This document shows positions 40,921-52,140 of a stretch of 64,000 nt of DNA, piece after piece. This DNA comes from Takifugu bimaculatus (Eukaryota > Chordata > Actinopteri > Tetraodontiformes > Tetraodontidae): the NCBI GenBank assembly GCA_004026145.2, contig CP034991.1, forward strand, positions 7,351,294-7,415,293. The letters are read 5' to 3'. The translations under genes were made by a program, and so were the position numbers. How positions within the stretch are numbered: the stretch's first letter is position 1; every line of letters begins with the position of its first letter. The notes under the pieces are model-generated. The model had not been told where the DNA came from. It worked only from the letters and a program-made list of their open reading frames with translations, and ran no database searches.

Positions 40921-43900
40921 CTCATTTATAAGCTCAGTATGACTAAAATCATACACCCACGCCTTTTTTTTCTAAATTACCCCAGCATGAAGGAAATGTA
41001 TTATTTTCCTGAATTTCTGATAAACATCATGCGTCTCCATCCAAGAGCAAAGTTTCCCTAAGCTGCTGGCGTGCAGACTGTGAGCCATTTCTCCTTCTAA
41101 ATGATACATTCAGCTGAAGGAACGTATCAACAAGCTTAAATTGTAATAACCTCTGCGACTGCTTCCAGGTTGTGGGGGTGTTGCAGGGGCACTTGCCAGT
41201 CAGAGTCTTACACCTGATGTCAGAATGGAGATAAGGGCACCAAAAGGCACACCCCAAATGAACCTTTTATACAGCCCCTCTTAAATCAGCCACATTGCTA
41301 ACATGGAGATTTTCAGGTAAGGGGAGTGGACTATAGATTCAGCGTTTTACCAGAAAACATCCCAACGAGGAAGCCCACCACTTGGGGAGTGGCGAGAAAG
41401 AGTGGCGCTCCCTTGATGATAAATACTCGCTGAAATGTGTTTGGTATTGATCGGGCGGTATTGTTTACATGTTTCTGGGCAGACATAATGAACTAATCTA
41501 TTTATTTTGTGAGCACATCTGTCACCACGACTACCTGTGCACCGGTCAGGGCCCGCGCGTTCTGCTGGTCGAGGTGAGCTCACTGACTGGAATCCTGTGA
41601 TCTTTTGGGGGTAAGAGGTGGGGAATGGTTAATGGATGCTAGTAGAAGTTAATCTAATGATTGCCACCCTATAAATAAGCGGGGGATTCAGGGAATTTGA
41701 GGTGTATGAAATCTAGATGGCTGGAGGCCGTTCTTGCTGAGAAGCTGCCAAATACAGAAGAAAATAGTCATATTTTCACATTTTAATTTCCACAATGAGG
41801 ATTTGAAGTATGGATCAGTTTTACTTTATTTTCATGCATTAAGCCTGGTTCATGGTTTGCATGGGGGGGGGGGGATCCAAACTACACAGAAAGAGACCAC
41901 ATGCTCTACGCAGACCAAAGGATATGTTGAGTTTTTTACTTATTGCCCGCTTGTAGTGTGTTTTCTGACTAGTTGTGCTCGTTAATTGTGCATGTCAATT
42001 GCTAACTAAAGACTGTAATCAAACTGAAATTCAGTAAGAAATGAATGTTCAATACAACACGTTGCCTAGCCAACCGGAGGACCGTCCACTAAACACGGCA
42101 ACTCCATGTGCGTAGGAAACCTGTTCAAGTTGTCGATAGGCTATTCAGAACAATAATGAACCACTTAACCATATCAGCCTATATGTGATTACACAATTAA
42201 TCTGCAGGAAATTATATTAATTATTGAGGGCCCAATACGGAAACGTGAAAATATGGTGTCAGATATCAGGTTTGTTGAGCGAGACCTTGGGTGGAACCTC
42301 AGCAAATGTCGTTATTGGAGAGGTTGCGACTGAGGATACGTCCGTTTCCTCGAGAGGTCGTGCTCCACGGCTTTCTTTGCCGGTAGGAGGTATGTCGAGA
42401 TGACATTTGAGCTCTGATTTGCTTTTAATGATGCTGTGGTGGGATTAAGTTGGGGGGGCAGAGGACTAGACCCTGACTGTTTATGACTTTAAATGAGTGA
42501 GGCCGGGTCAAGAAAAACAGTCGTTCGGCAGTCTGGGCGGCACGGCCGACCACAAGTACCTGCAGCAGAAAGAGAGGGAGATGGAGAGTCCAATCCATCG
42601 AGGAGAACGTCCTGTTCTAATGAAACTGGAAGTCTCATCAGTCTAACGTGCTGTGTTTAGCAGTCGTGCTTGGTCAGAATGTTTCTGTGGAAGCACTTTA
42701 AAGGTGCCTGTAGGTGCATATTTGGGAGGCTGTGTGTCACCGTTTCATTTTCTCGCTCCAGTTCTGTTGTTTTTTTTAATTAAATCACCAGCATAAAATA
42801 AAGGCCACTATTGGAAGGAACTCACTGACAGGTTTACGCAGCTCAGGAATAGATTCATGAGGAGTTACGGCAGCCTGGAGCATGTTTCTGCTCGGGGCTA
42901 ATGAATGTGAATCCCAACGCACGCACGCCGGACTCAAACTGTCATAAGTAAAGGACAATAATGCAGAAGGCTGTTGTGGATGGTAGCGAGAGCGTGGAAG
43001 GATCATATCTTTGTTGCCCCAGCCGCATGGCGTGAGCTGCCTTCGGCGTGTCCGCCCAGCCCTCCGCTCCACACAAGGTCGCTCTGTGTGTGTTCGGGCC
43101 TCGGAGAATGAGGGGAGGCCGCGGTGCACAATCACCACCAAGCACATACCTTTCTGCCCCACAGCCCAGACAGAAACTCAGGCGCTGTTTATCAAGCGTC
43201 TCTGGGCAAGACTGCTGATTTAGGAACACCACTCAGGTCATTTCGACCATCGGTTTCATCAGGGAGCGCCATCAGTCACAACTATTTTAGAGCGCTGATT
43301 TCAAAATCAGCACTCTCAATCTGATACGTTTGATAAATTGCAGGCGAGGGTTTAACCCACCTTAGGAGGACAGGCCGGACCGGTCGACTGGAGCTCAATC
43401 CTGAGGAGTACTCTTGATTTCATAAGAGGCCCCCTGTGACTGGATCTGATAAAGCACGGCGAGAAGGAAAGAGTGCTGAAGCCTGCATGTGAGAAACACA
43501 GAGCGGGACATGGACGTGGATCGAGAGCGCCCCGACGTGAAAGCGAGCACACACCTCATTCCAAGAACAATATTTGGACTGAAACCTAAACCTCCCCATC
43601 TGGCTCTTTTGAAGCGTGGATTAACACTGGTGCCATGGCTAATGTGTTATCCCACACTGTTCCTTCTGTAAGTCCGCTTTGACATTTGTCTTGAAGGACA
43701 GGCCGGTTGTATAGAAAAATACACGCCAGCCCTGCTACCATCAGGCATTTAGAATATAAATCACTCACAGTGTTTTCAGCATGCGCGCCTGTAGGAGTAT
43801 ATGAGACGGGCAATCCAGTTGGAATACCCCAATACCCAAGTCTAACTCTACCCCTGCTGAAATAGGTGCCACCAGAAACTGAATTTGAATTTGTAAAATT

Positions 43901-44219
43901 TGGACTTTTCCCCCTGTAATATTGACTTTATACCTGCTCTAAAGCCTGAAAAGGTTGCTGATTGGCTGATTGATTCCTTAACGACCTGGATGTCTGTCGC
44001 AGTAAACTGAAATAAAATGTTGAGGACTGATGGTTCATAGTCCCCAAAATAATAAATTCAATTTGAAATTAAACTATTCAAATCCAGCTTTTCAATGCAA
44101 CGATTCAAACTCGGCTACATAAATCCAAATAGAAATGATTTAAATTCAGTAACACTATCTGAGGAAACCACTGCGCTATAGCAAAGAGCAAGAAAAGGAC
44201 GACTCCTTGATTAGCAGCA

Positions 44220-44460
44220 CTTTACAAGCTTTAATGAGAGAGTGGATGACTCTTGCAAGTAGCACTTGATTAATATATTTATTTTTAATTTCTAACCATC
44301 CAGGCATGACCAAATCAGTTATTTTCATCTCAGTGCCCACGTGTGTCTCTGTGGCTGATGGTTTAACTTTCAGATCCTTTATGAAATGGGAAACAGTGAT
44401 AAACCTTACATGCCTTCTCGACCACTTAAGTAAAGTGACATATCCAATCATTCCATTTTA
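44220..44460. promoter_or_regulatory. candidate regulatory block with MEF2 consensus
   Basis: It contains TTATTTTTAA at 44279-44288 (an exact MEF2 consensus), CACGTG at about 44339-44344 (an E-box) and TGATTAAT. The 91-codon minus-strand frame across it has no recognised domain. Confidence 0.22.
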
Positions 44461-46465
44461 GTTCATCACATGATTCCGTCGCCCTTTGAAGTCACGCCAA
44501 GCCATTGACTGTTAGAGTTTGGTTTTGTCTAACGTGCGGCTAAATTTAGCATCAGCACAGAAGCCGTTGAGCCACAGCTTGTTAAACCACAGCTATGAGT
44601 CCTTGGCTGGATCCGTCCGTCAGGCCTTTGTGTCTGATGCTTTCGAATGGTCCTTCGGAAAAATAGAAATTTTCCAAAACCTGTTGCATTTCCTCTAATT
44701 AATAAGAATCGTGGTTATGTAAACAATTAGAAGTCCAAATGTTTAAGATTCCAGCCTGAGAGCCTGACATTAAAATGAGCAGAGCTCAAGTTTGTAGCTG
44801 ATCACACCGGCTTAACCGCACTAGAGGAAGAATTGGCTCTGTTAATACAAGGTGTCCATTTTTTAAATCTAGTTTTTAGTCCTCAACTGTTGTTCAGTTC
44901 TAAAATATGGACCATTTTCTTCACTCTGGATGGGACAAGGCCTGTCCATTCATTTATTCATTGAAAATATGTATTTTCACAATCACTGATATCTGAAGCA
45001 TAGAAATATAACGTTCAGGTGTTGTGTTCGGGTTGTGTGGCTGCACCGGTAAACCTCTCTGGTACCGCTGGTTTCCAGGTCCGGTTCACTCACCGAGTGC
45101 AAAACATTTGACCTTTTGGTAAACTAAATTCTCTTTGTGATTTCTCAACTTTCGCAGTTGGAAAGCAAGACCAACGCTCTCATGACGACAGCGGAGCGTG
45201 ACATCACCACCGTTCCGTGAGCAAACGGTCACAGATCGAAGCTCGCCGGAGCCCAAAGCCCGAGGGAGTCGCAGGCAAAAACAAAGTGCCAGACCAGAGG
45301 TTTAGGGTGTTGCCTGCCCACTTCTGTCAACTGCATTTACTGTGACAGAACGCAACCCTGAGTCAGACCACATAGATAGAAAACTTCTGACTGTGTCAGG
45401 GGAAAAGGGCCTATGTCAGTCGTTTCCTTGCGGTGCCTTATGTATGACTGCCACGCACACAGCGGATTCCGAGTGGCGAGCTTGGGTCTGGACCCAACAA
45501 CACGGCCTTTAAAAGAGAAAAGTGCTGTTTAGCTGAAAGCCTCGACGCTGTTAGACGTTCACCAAGGTTACAAAAGCTGCACCTTCGTTGCTGGTTGGTT
45601 ATGGAAAACAACTGGGCGTGTCTGTGGGCGGGGGGGGCAGTGTGGCATTTCTTAAATTAGTGTCTTCATTAAAAGGTGTCTGGTTTCTTCCATTCCGCGC
45701 CGCCGCGCTGGCAGTTGTGTCATCGTTCTGATCTAAAGGCTTTACTTTGGCTCTGAGTAAGAAGCTCCACAGGGCGCATGCCTGCCAGCCATATCGCAAA
45801 CACATTCACACATCCTGATCAACACGTGCATGCAGGAGCACCGTGGAGCACACACACATGCACGTAGTGACAAAGAATGCATAGATTTATGGAGGGAGCT
45901 CCAGGAGGAGGGAGGCTTGTCATCCACCTGTCAGGAGGACTCAGCGGTTCTCTCGGTGGCCCGGGCCACACGCCCTCCCTGTTGAACACTGGAGCACAAT
46001 CATTTAAACGTCTCCCAAACAGCCCTTTTGCCATCCTCAATTACACCTTTTCACCCTTACATTTGTATAATTTTCTAATCTAGCTGAGGCGAGGCGCTGT
46101 CAAACGTGCCAGGGAAGCAGGAGAGCGCCGCCAAAGACTGACAGATGGATCCACGGTGACGCGGGGAGCCACGTCCCTGGACTTCCATATGCCATGACAC
46201 TGCCGGTGGATCAGGACTGCAGATTTTTTGCTCCCATTCCTTTTGGCAGCACTAGTTTGTCAAATCAAACAGGCAAATTAAAGGAAAGCACACAAAAAAA
46301 TCAAATTGGATTCCTGATGATTTTTATTTTCCCAGAATTTGAGCCCTCTATTGAGCTGCAGAGTGTCTGCACTCAAGTGCAGCTCCCGGTCTGCTCATAT
46401 TGATTTTCTGTTGGGTGAGAAGTTTAGAACTTTCCTTTCTGTACATTCAGGAAGGACTAAAAGCC

Positions 46466-46517
46466 TTTTTTTTAAAAAAAAAAATAAAAAAAAAGGGGGG
46501 GGGGGGGGGGGGGGGGG
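46466..46517. repeat. homopolymer block T8-A11-T-A9-G23
   Basis: Consecutive pure T, A and G runs end in 23 G. The flanks are unique. It could be a decayed poly(A)-type retroposon tail with slippage, or an assembly-sensitive spot. Confidence 0.9.
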
Positions 46518-48599
46518 TTGCTAGAAGCGCAGCTCTAAGTATCTTGAGTAACCCCAGGCTGTCACCCATTACAGCAAAGGTGCGCCCCCCCGCCCCCGTC
46601 CCAGAGTAGACGTGCAACCTATTTCTGTGCTGTTTTTTCGGGATGTGTGTAAACAATATTCCCCATTTCCATCAGATCCGCAGCGACAGATCTGTAGCAA
46701 CCGCACACACTTGCAAAAGGTAATAGTTAAAACAGTATTAATTACAGTTTACAACCCCCCAATTTGCATATTATTTTGTTAACATCAATTAGCTGCAACA
46801 ATGGGCTGTCAGTTTTCATTCATGCCATCCGGCAGAAGTTTCCCATCGTAAACATCCTCGGAGCAGCGGCAGATTGTGACTTCATCTCCGATGTAAACAT
46901 GTTGTCCTCTGTGAAATCAGCTCGTATCCTTCTGAACGTGGAGGACATCCACTGATATCCCTCCATCTTTCATTCCCAGGTTTTAGCTTTACATCACAGG
47001 CGTGGCCATTTTTAAAAAGGCAGGCAGAAAACAGTCGTGCTTTTGTAGCCATCTGTTTAGAAGGATATAGAACAATGCTCCTCGATAAAACGCTCTCACT
47101 CGTCTTGGCGCAGTTTGAATGCCAAAGGTTGTGTTTTGGTGGAAAAGTTAAGAAAGCGGAAGACATATCGGATGGATATAAACCCCCATAAATAACAGGA
47201 ATGAATAAATCGCAACGGTTTGTCAATGCTTAACCGCTACATAAAACGCCGCACAAAGAGCGAGGCAGTGAAGGAAACCCTGCCCGGGGCTGCTTTGCAC
47301 ATTTTATCTATCATTCCATTGATCTTATCCACGTTTGTTCCCAGTGCTCCTGCTCTCACATCGTCCTCCTGGCTCAAGTTATCTGATTAAACACACCATT
47401 CTTCTTGTCATAAGACTTGTGTGCAGAACGTTGATCCGTACGCTGGACAAGTGTGGCTGATTTGGCCCAACGTGACTCGCGAGAGGCGCGTACGTGAACA
47501 TTACTCACCACAGCTGGATGAAGGGAAGTGGGAGGGAAAGGCAGATATAGCACAGCTACTGATGCAGACGGAATACAGGTGACGTTAAATGGATGTGCTC
47601 GCCGTTCGACACATCCTGGATGTGAGCGACAACTCATCTGTCCACAAGTGTCACGACGAAACTGGGCTTTGCAGCTAGAACCAGAAGAAAAAAGGTCAAT
47701 GTAGATCACCAAATCTAATCTTTATGCTTATGGACAGCTGTTCTAAATCCCCAATTGGAAGTGGGACACACCGTGAAGGTGCGCGCACAGAAGCGTGCTG
47801 TAATCCAGCTGGACTGCTTTATGTGTGAAGGGGGAATGAGAATGTTTTAAATGCTTTTCCTTTAATGTAAAGAGACACTAAAGCAGCAAAGCTGATGTTT
47901 GACGCTGACATGCGGAGGCTGAACGCCGTTCCCTCATTGCAGCGTGGTCATATTGACTTATGGAGCAACTCGCTCTCAAGCTGTGAAGCATAAAACCTGT
48001 CGCATGCTTTTTTTTTGTAATAAATATATTCTCAAGCCTCAATGCAGCCCTGGTGGCACATTCATGCCGCAGTTCCCCGTGAAAAAGGAAAAAAATACCA
48101 TGTGCCAGTAAATATTTTCAACCCGTTTGGAAGACACGACCATTATTAATGTTATCAAAAGACCATATTACAATTGCTGGATTAAAGGAAATGTTACTTA
48201 ATTTGTCGTCTACGGGTTGGGTTGCTGCTGCAGGAGTGATTATCCGGCGTACTCTGGGACGAACAAAATGCCACCGTGCTGTTTATCTTCTGACCATTTC
48301 CTTTTAAAATAATGCAGTTTCGTGATGATTGCATTTAAGTTTCTGATGCAAAATTGCAAAACAGTGTGACACAGACGCTGTTGCGCAACACGCCGTCAAA
48401 GCACAAGCAAACACACTGAAATCCTGAGGCCATTTTTTTAAAGATGATGGTTGAAATCATCTTTTAATTGTCCCAGTAAAAGTTGAGCATCTTGAGCCCG
48501 AAAGGCAAAAGGGGGGCTTGGACCGCCGCGGCAGCCGATAAGGCTTTTGTTCGTCATGTTTCTTTTGAGGGAGTGGTGCAACCAGACTCAGAGACTTTA

Positions 48600-48960
48600 T
48601 TGATTCAAATTAATTAATCCACTTACAGAGGATGTGGATTCTGCAGCTCTGGAGCGACTTAAATAGTCCATACAAATTAAACTGGAAATTTGTTGCCTTT
48701 AATGATATTCCCAAGTAATTGAATTGCAGGGATGCTCGAAAATATGTGGCATTAGCATGCAAAAAACAGTGTGTTTAAGCAATGGATAACCCAAATAAAT
48801 TTGATATTAATTAATTTTTGATACGGTACAAGCCTGTTTAGTGTGGTTGTAATTACCATCTCTTACTGTGGGGGAGCAGATAAAATTAAATCAAATTTAC
48901 AGTTCACGTGTTAATAAATAATATATAGAAAAAGGAGCGCAAGTGTTTTTATTTGTGATT
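48600..48960. promoter_or_regulatory. candidate conserved non-coding element (homeodomain/POU-motif rich)
   Basis: The stretch contains AATTAATTAATC, TTTAATGATATTC, TTAGCATGCAAAA (POU/octamer-like), GATATTAATTAATTTTTGAT and TGTAATTACCATC. It is non-repetitive AT-rich sequence typical of developmental enhancers in gene deserts. Motifs are visible; enhancer function is inferred. Confidence 0.35.
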
Positions 48961-51599
48961 GACGCTAGTGTATTTATTTAGCTAAAATACAGGAGCAGTT
49001 GTCAGCGCTAAAGTTATTGTTTGATTGTTGTTAATGATGCTGAGTTTTTGGGGTGATGATCTAACATGTTTTTATAACCTGGTTCTAAAGCTATAAGAGA
49101 CCCAGATCGTTAATGTTCTTCTTTCCCGTCTGCCTAATTTTTATGACAGCCATCCCAGCATCCTTGGCTAATCCCAACAGCAAACACGCAGATTAGAGAT
49201 TTTTTTTTACCTGCACGGATGATTTCTTTGCGCTCTCCCCGACAGCTCCTGCGTCTAAACATGCACGAATAGGGCAGGACGACGTTGTCCTCCCGGGTAG
49301 GTTGACTAACTTTGTGTGGCTCCTTCTATATCAGCCCTGTTGCACCAGCATGCCCCAAAGTTTGTAGCTTTCCACAGTGGTCGGAGAACCATACCTAAAC
49401 TTTTAGGAAAAAAAGAAATCCATCATCGTTGTTTATTGACAACGCTCTCCCTGTCTTTATCTTTTATTATTTTAGTTTATTGTTCTTGCAGCCAAAGAAG
49501 AAATCTGTCTTTTGGAATGTTATTATTCGAGCGCAGAATGTTCACTTTCTTCACAACGGCTGAGGTTTCGTAACTATTAACGAGTTCTTACGAGCGGAAT
49601 CCATGTAGCATCAGTCATGAGCGGCTCGTTTCACCTTAAGATCTTAGGTCTCTTAGACTTATTATGAACAAAATGTTCTCGAAGATGGTTGTAGCTATGC
49701 AGGGCAGCGACGATCAAGCTAATTGAATTTAAGTGCCGTGCAATTCACAGACAAACTGAAAGACGTGAAAATGGCTGATTAAAAACATGGTGCACCGCCA
49801 CTGATGTTGATTTCCAGCGTTTTTTTTCCCCTTTGTAAATTTTTTGTGTTTACACGTTAACATTCATATTCACAAAGGTTTTGCAAAATCCAGTTTTTCT
49901 TTGATGCCGTTGATTTACTCATTTTCTGTCCTTTGTTGTGCCCAAAGGTGGCGCTGTAAGCCCCGACCAGCGCGCTGGGTTCGGTCTCTCTTGGGTTGGA
50001 TCCATAAACACAAGATTACAGACGTCATAATCCTGGACACAACTGCCAGGAACATCCTCAACATCCCTCCGGAATTAATATAGCATTCTTCTTCTTCTTC
50101 GTCTTCTTGACAGTGCTGAATCATAGATGATGGGATACGTTACACTAGATGCAACAAGTTGACCTCCACCAGTCAATACTTAATTCCCCCCCTCCTGTAA
50201 AAGGACCCGATGGTGAGGGCTAATGAAATGCTACTCTTCTCCAGCTCCCCAGCGAGTGGAAGAGGATTTTTCTGATTGAAAACATCCTGGAGGTTTCTTG
50301 CTTGGTTTGTGAAATGTTGTAATTACTGCTGGGGGTCTTCCCATTGCTGTTTGTGGGTGTGTGTTGGGGGGCTGAGCAGTGTTAGCACGCGCTCCAGGGT
50401 TCTCCCTCAGTTCAGGGCGCTGAGGCCCGTCTAATTAGGGCCTGTGCCACATCTTCGCGCTGCTGTCTCCGCACACAGCTGGTGATCACCTCCGAATCAA
50501 TCTGCTCAGAGAACATCGGTTTGCCAGCAACAACAGTGCAGCAGGAATATTCCTTCCCTTCCTCTCTCCCTCTCTCGCATTCATCGCCTCCCTTCTCCAC
50601 TTCCAGCACCACCTCGGTCCTCTTTTCAACATCCCTTTTTTCCCCTTGCTTTTTGTTCTTCCGCTTCTCCTTCACAAGCTCAGGCGCAGCGGCAACAAAG
50701 AGCCCCACATAGGAAGATGAGAGGGAGCAGAGAGTGAGGAAGGTTCAGATCCTGCACAGCGCTTGTGTGTTCGCGCGGTTGTGTGTCGGCGTGTGCGTGG
50801 CAAAGTCGGAGAGGGTGAGGCGGCAGGAGATCGCCAGGGTAGCGCGAGTCGGTAGTACACCCAGAGGCGCTGAGCGAGAACAGAGAGAACACTTGCCCCC
50901 CCGTCAGGAGCAGTTGTTCAACCCCCCGAGGCGAGGTGATGCAGGGATGGGGGGAGCGGCGAAGGCCAAAAAAGGTGCCAGGCACAGCTCCACTCGGCTG
51001 CTTTTCTCTTTCACCTGCTCACCTCTGCAGTCTCTTCAAACTCCCCACCCCCCCACCACCCCCACCCTCTCCTTATACCCAGCAGGATTATGGAGACTGA
51101 TGGTGTCGATTTTTTTTTTTTTCCACTTTTCCTCTCAGACAAAGTTTAGAAAACACCAGCTGTCTGCGTGCGTGCACGTTTGAAGCCAAGGCGCTAATCT
51201 TTTGTGCAGGTGAAGTTCAGTCCGCTGGATTGCCATCACTTTGTTGCACCGTCTCCAAATACCTTGGACAGAAAAGATGCCACGCTGCTTTTTTTTAATG
51301 TACACTACTTGCATGTTTTCGTGCATGTTTGCATGGGAATATGCGCCCGTGTCTAATGAGGCTGTGTTTGTTTTGATCAAGCGGGGAGGGGTGCACGAGC
51401 ACGGTGGGGAATGGCAACATTTGAATCACATACGATGAGGGATGAAACGGCGAGCAACATACATCATGATGTACCCTGTGGGACTTAGTCAAACCGATAT
51501 GCACTCACTACAAAGAAACACGCACACACGCGTGCGCCCACGCACACACACACACACAGACATGCACAGAGACACACACAATAGCTCCTAATCAATTGG

Positions 51600-52140
51600 G
51601 AGTAACAATTCAAACCAAAGACTCGCTATTTTGGAAAAGACCCTTGTGATCAGTGAGAGAACGTGGAGAGAGAAGGCTCCAGTAAAGCTGGTGTTTGGCT
51701 AGTTGGTGGCAATCTGTTGACCAATCGGTGACTATAACTGTAACGCCAAGAGGACCTTTTGTTACTACGCTGCAGGCAGCTTGACAGGGAGGTCGAAGGA
51801 CCGAGTGACGCTTCCAGAATCCCAGGGCCTGACCCCCAGCAAGCAACAGTGGCAAGGAACAACTCCCCTTTAACAGGAAGAAACCTTGAGCAGGACCAGG
51901 CTCAGATGGCAGGAGCCTCCTGCTGATCGACAGCTGGGGAGGGAGGAGAAGGGGGGTGGGCAGGTAGAGAAGAGACATAAGTCATGGAAAAGCTTTAATT
52001 AAAATAGGTTATTAATATAGCAGATGAGTGGGTCAGTGGGGTCAGAGGTTAGCACAGGTATGTACCCATGATGGGTACACAGAGAGGCGGGGGAGGGGGG
52101 AGAAGCAATAAAATGACACAAGGAAATGTGTTCATGACAA
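51600..52140 (+). repeat. dispersed fish repeat (unclassified)
   Basis: The core GGCAAGGAACAACTCCCCTT, then TAACAGGAAGAAACCTTGAG and CAGGACCAGGCTCAGATGG (51851-51909), is a sequence I recall as abundant in percomorph genomes. It is usually followed by a CCTCCTGCTGAT segment and a G-rich tract, both present here. Boundaries are approximate. I do not know its class, and the 122-codon minus-strand frame across it is not a gene. It holds a FOX:ETS-like AACAGGAAG that should be discounted because it belongs to the repeat. Confidence 0.6.

Larger units (their letters stand above)
37725..51599. other. upstream flank, middle part: no gene seen
   Basis: No recognisable coding sequence was found. The region has microsatellites (39337-39384, 40534-40559), a homopolymer block (46466-46517), candidate regulatory blocks (40640-40920, 44220-44460, 48600-48960) and MEF2 consensus matches at 41669-41678 (CTATAAATAA) and 44279-44288 (TTATTTTTAA). 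The stretch at 43860-44160 has repeated GAATTTGAATTTG-like words in both orientations, possibly a decayed transposon. A CTT-rich repeat lies at 50088-50107. Confidence 0.65.

Noticed and set aside
50412..51183. Charged frames on both strands near 50.4-51.2 kb
   Set aside because: GA/CT-rich composition yields Lys/Glu/Arg-rich and Ser/Pro-rich translations, with no domain.
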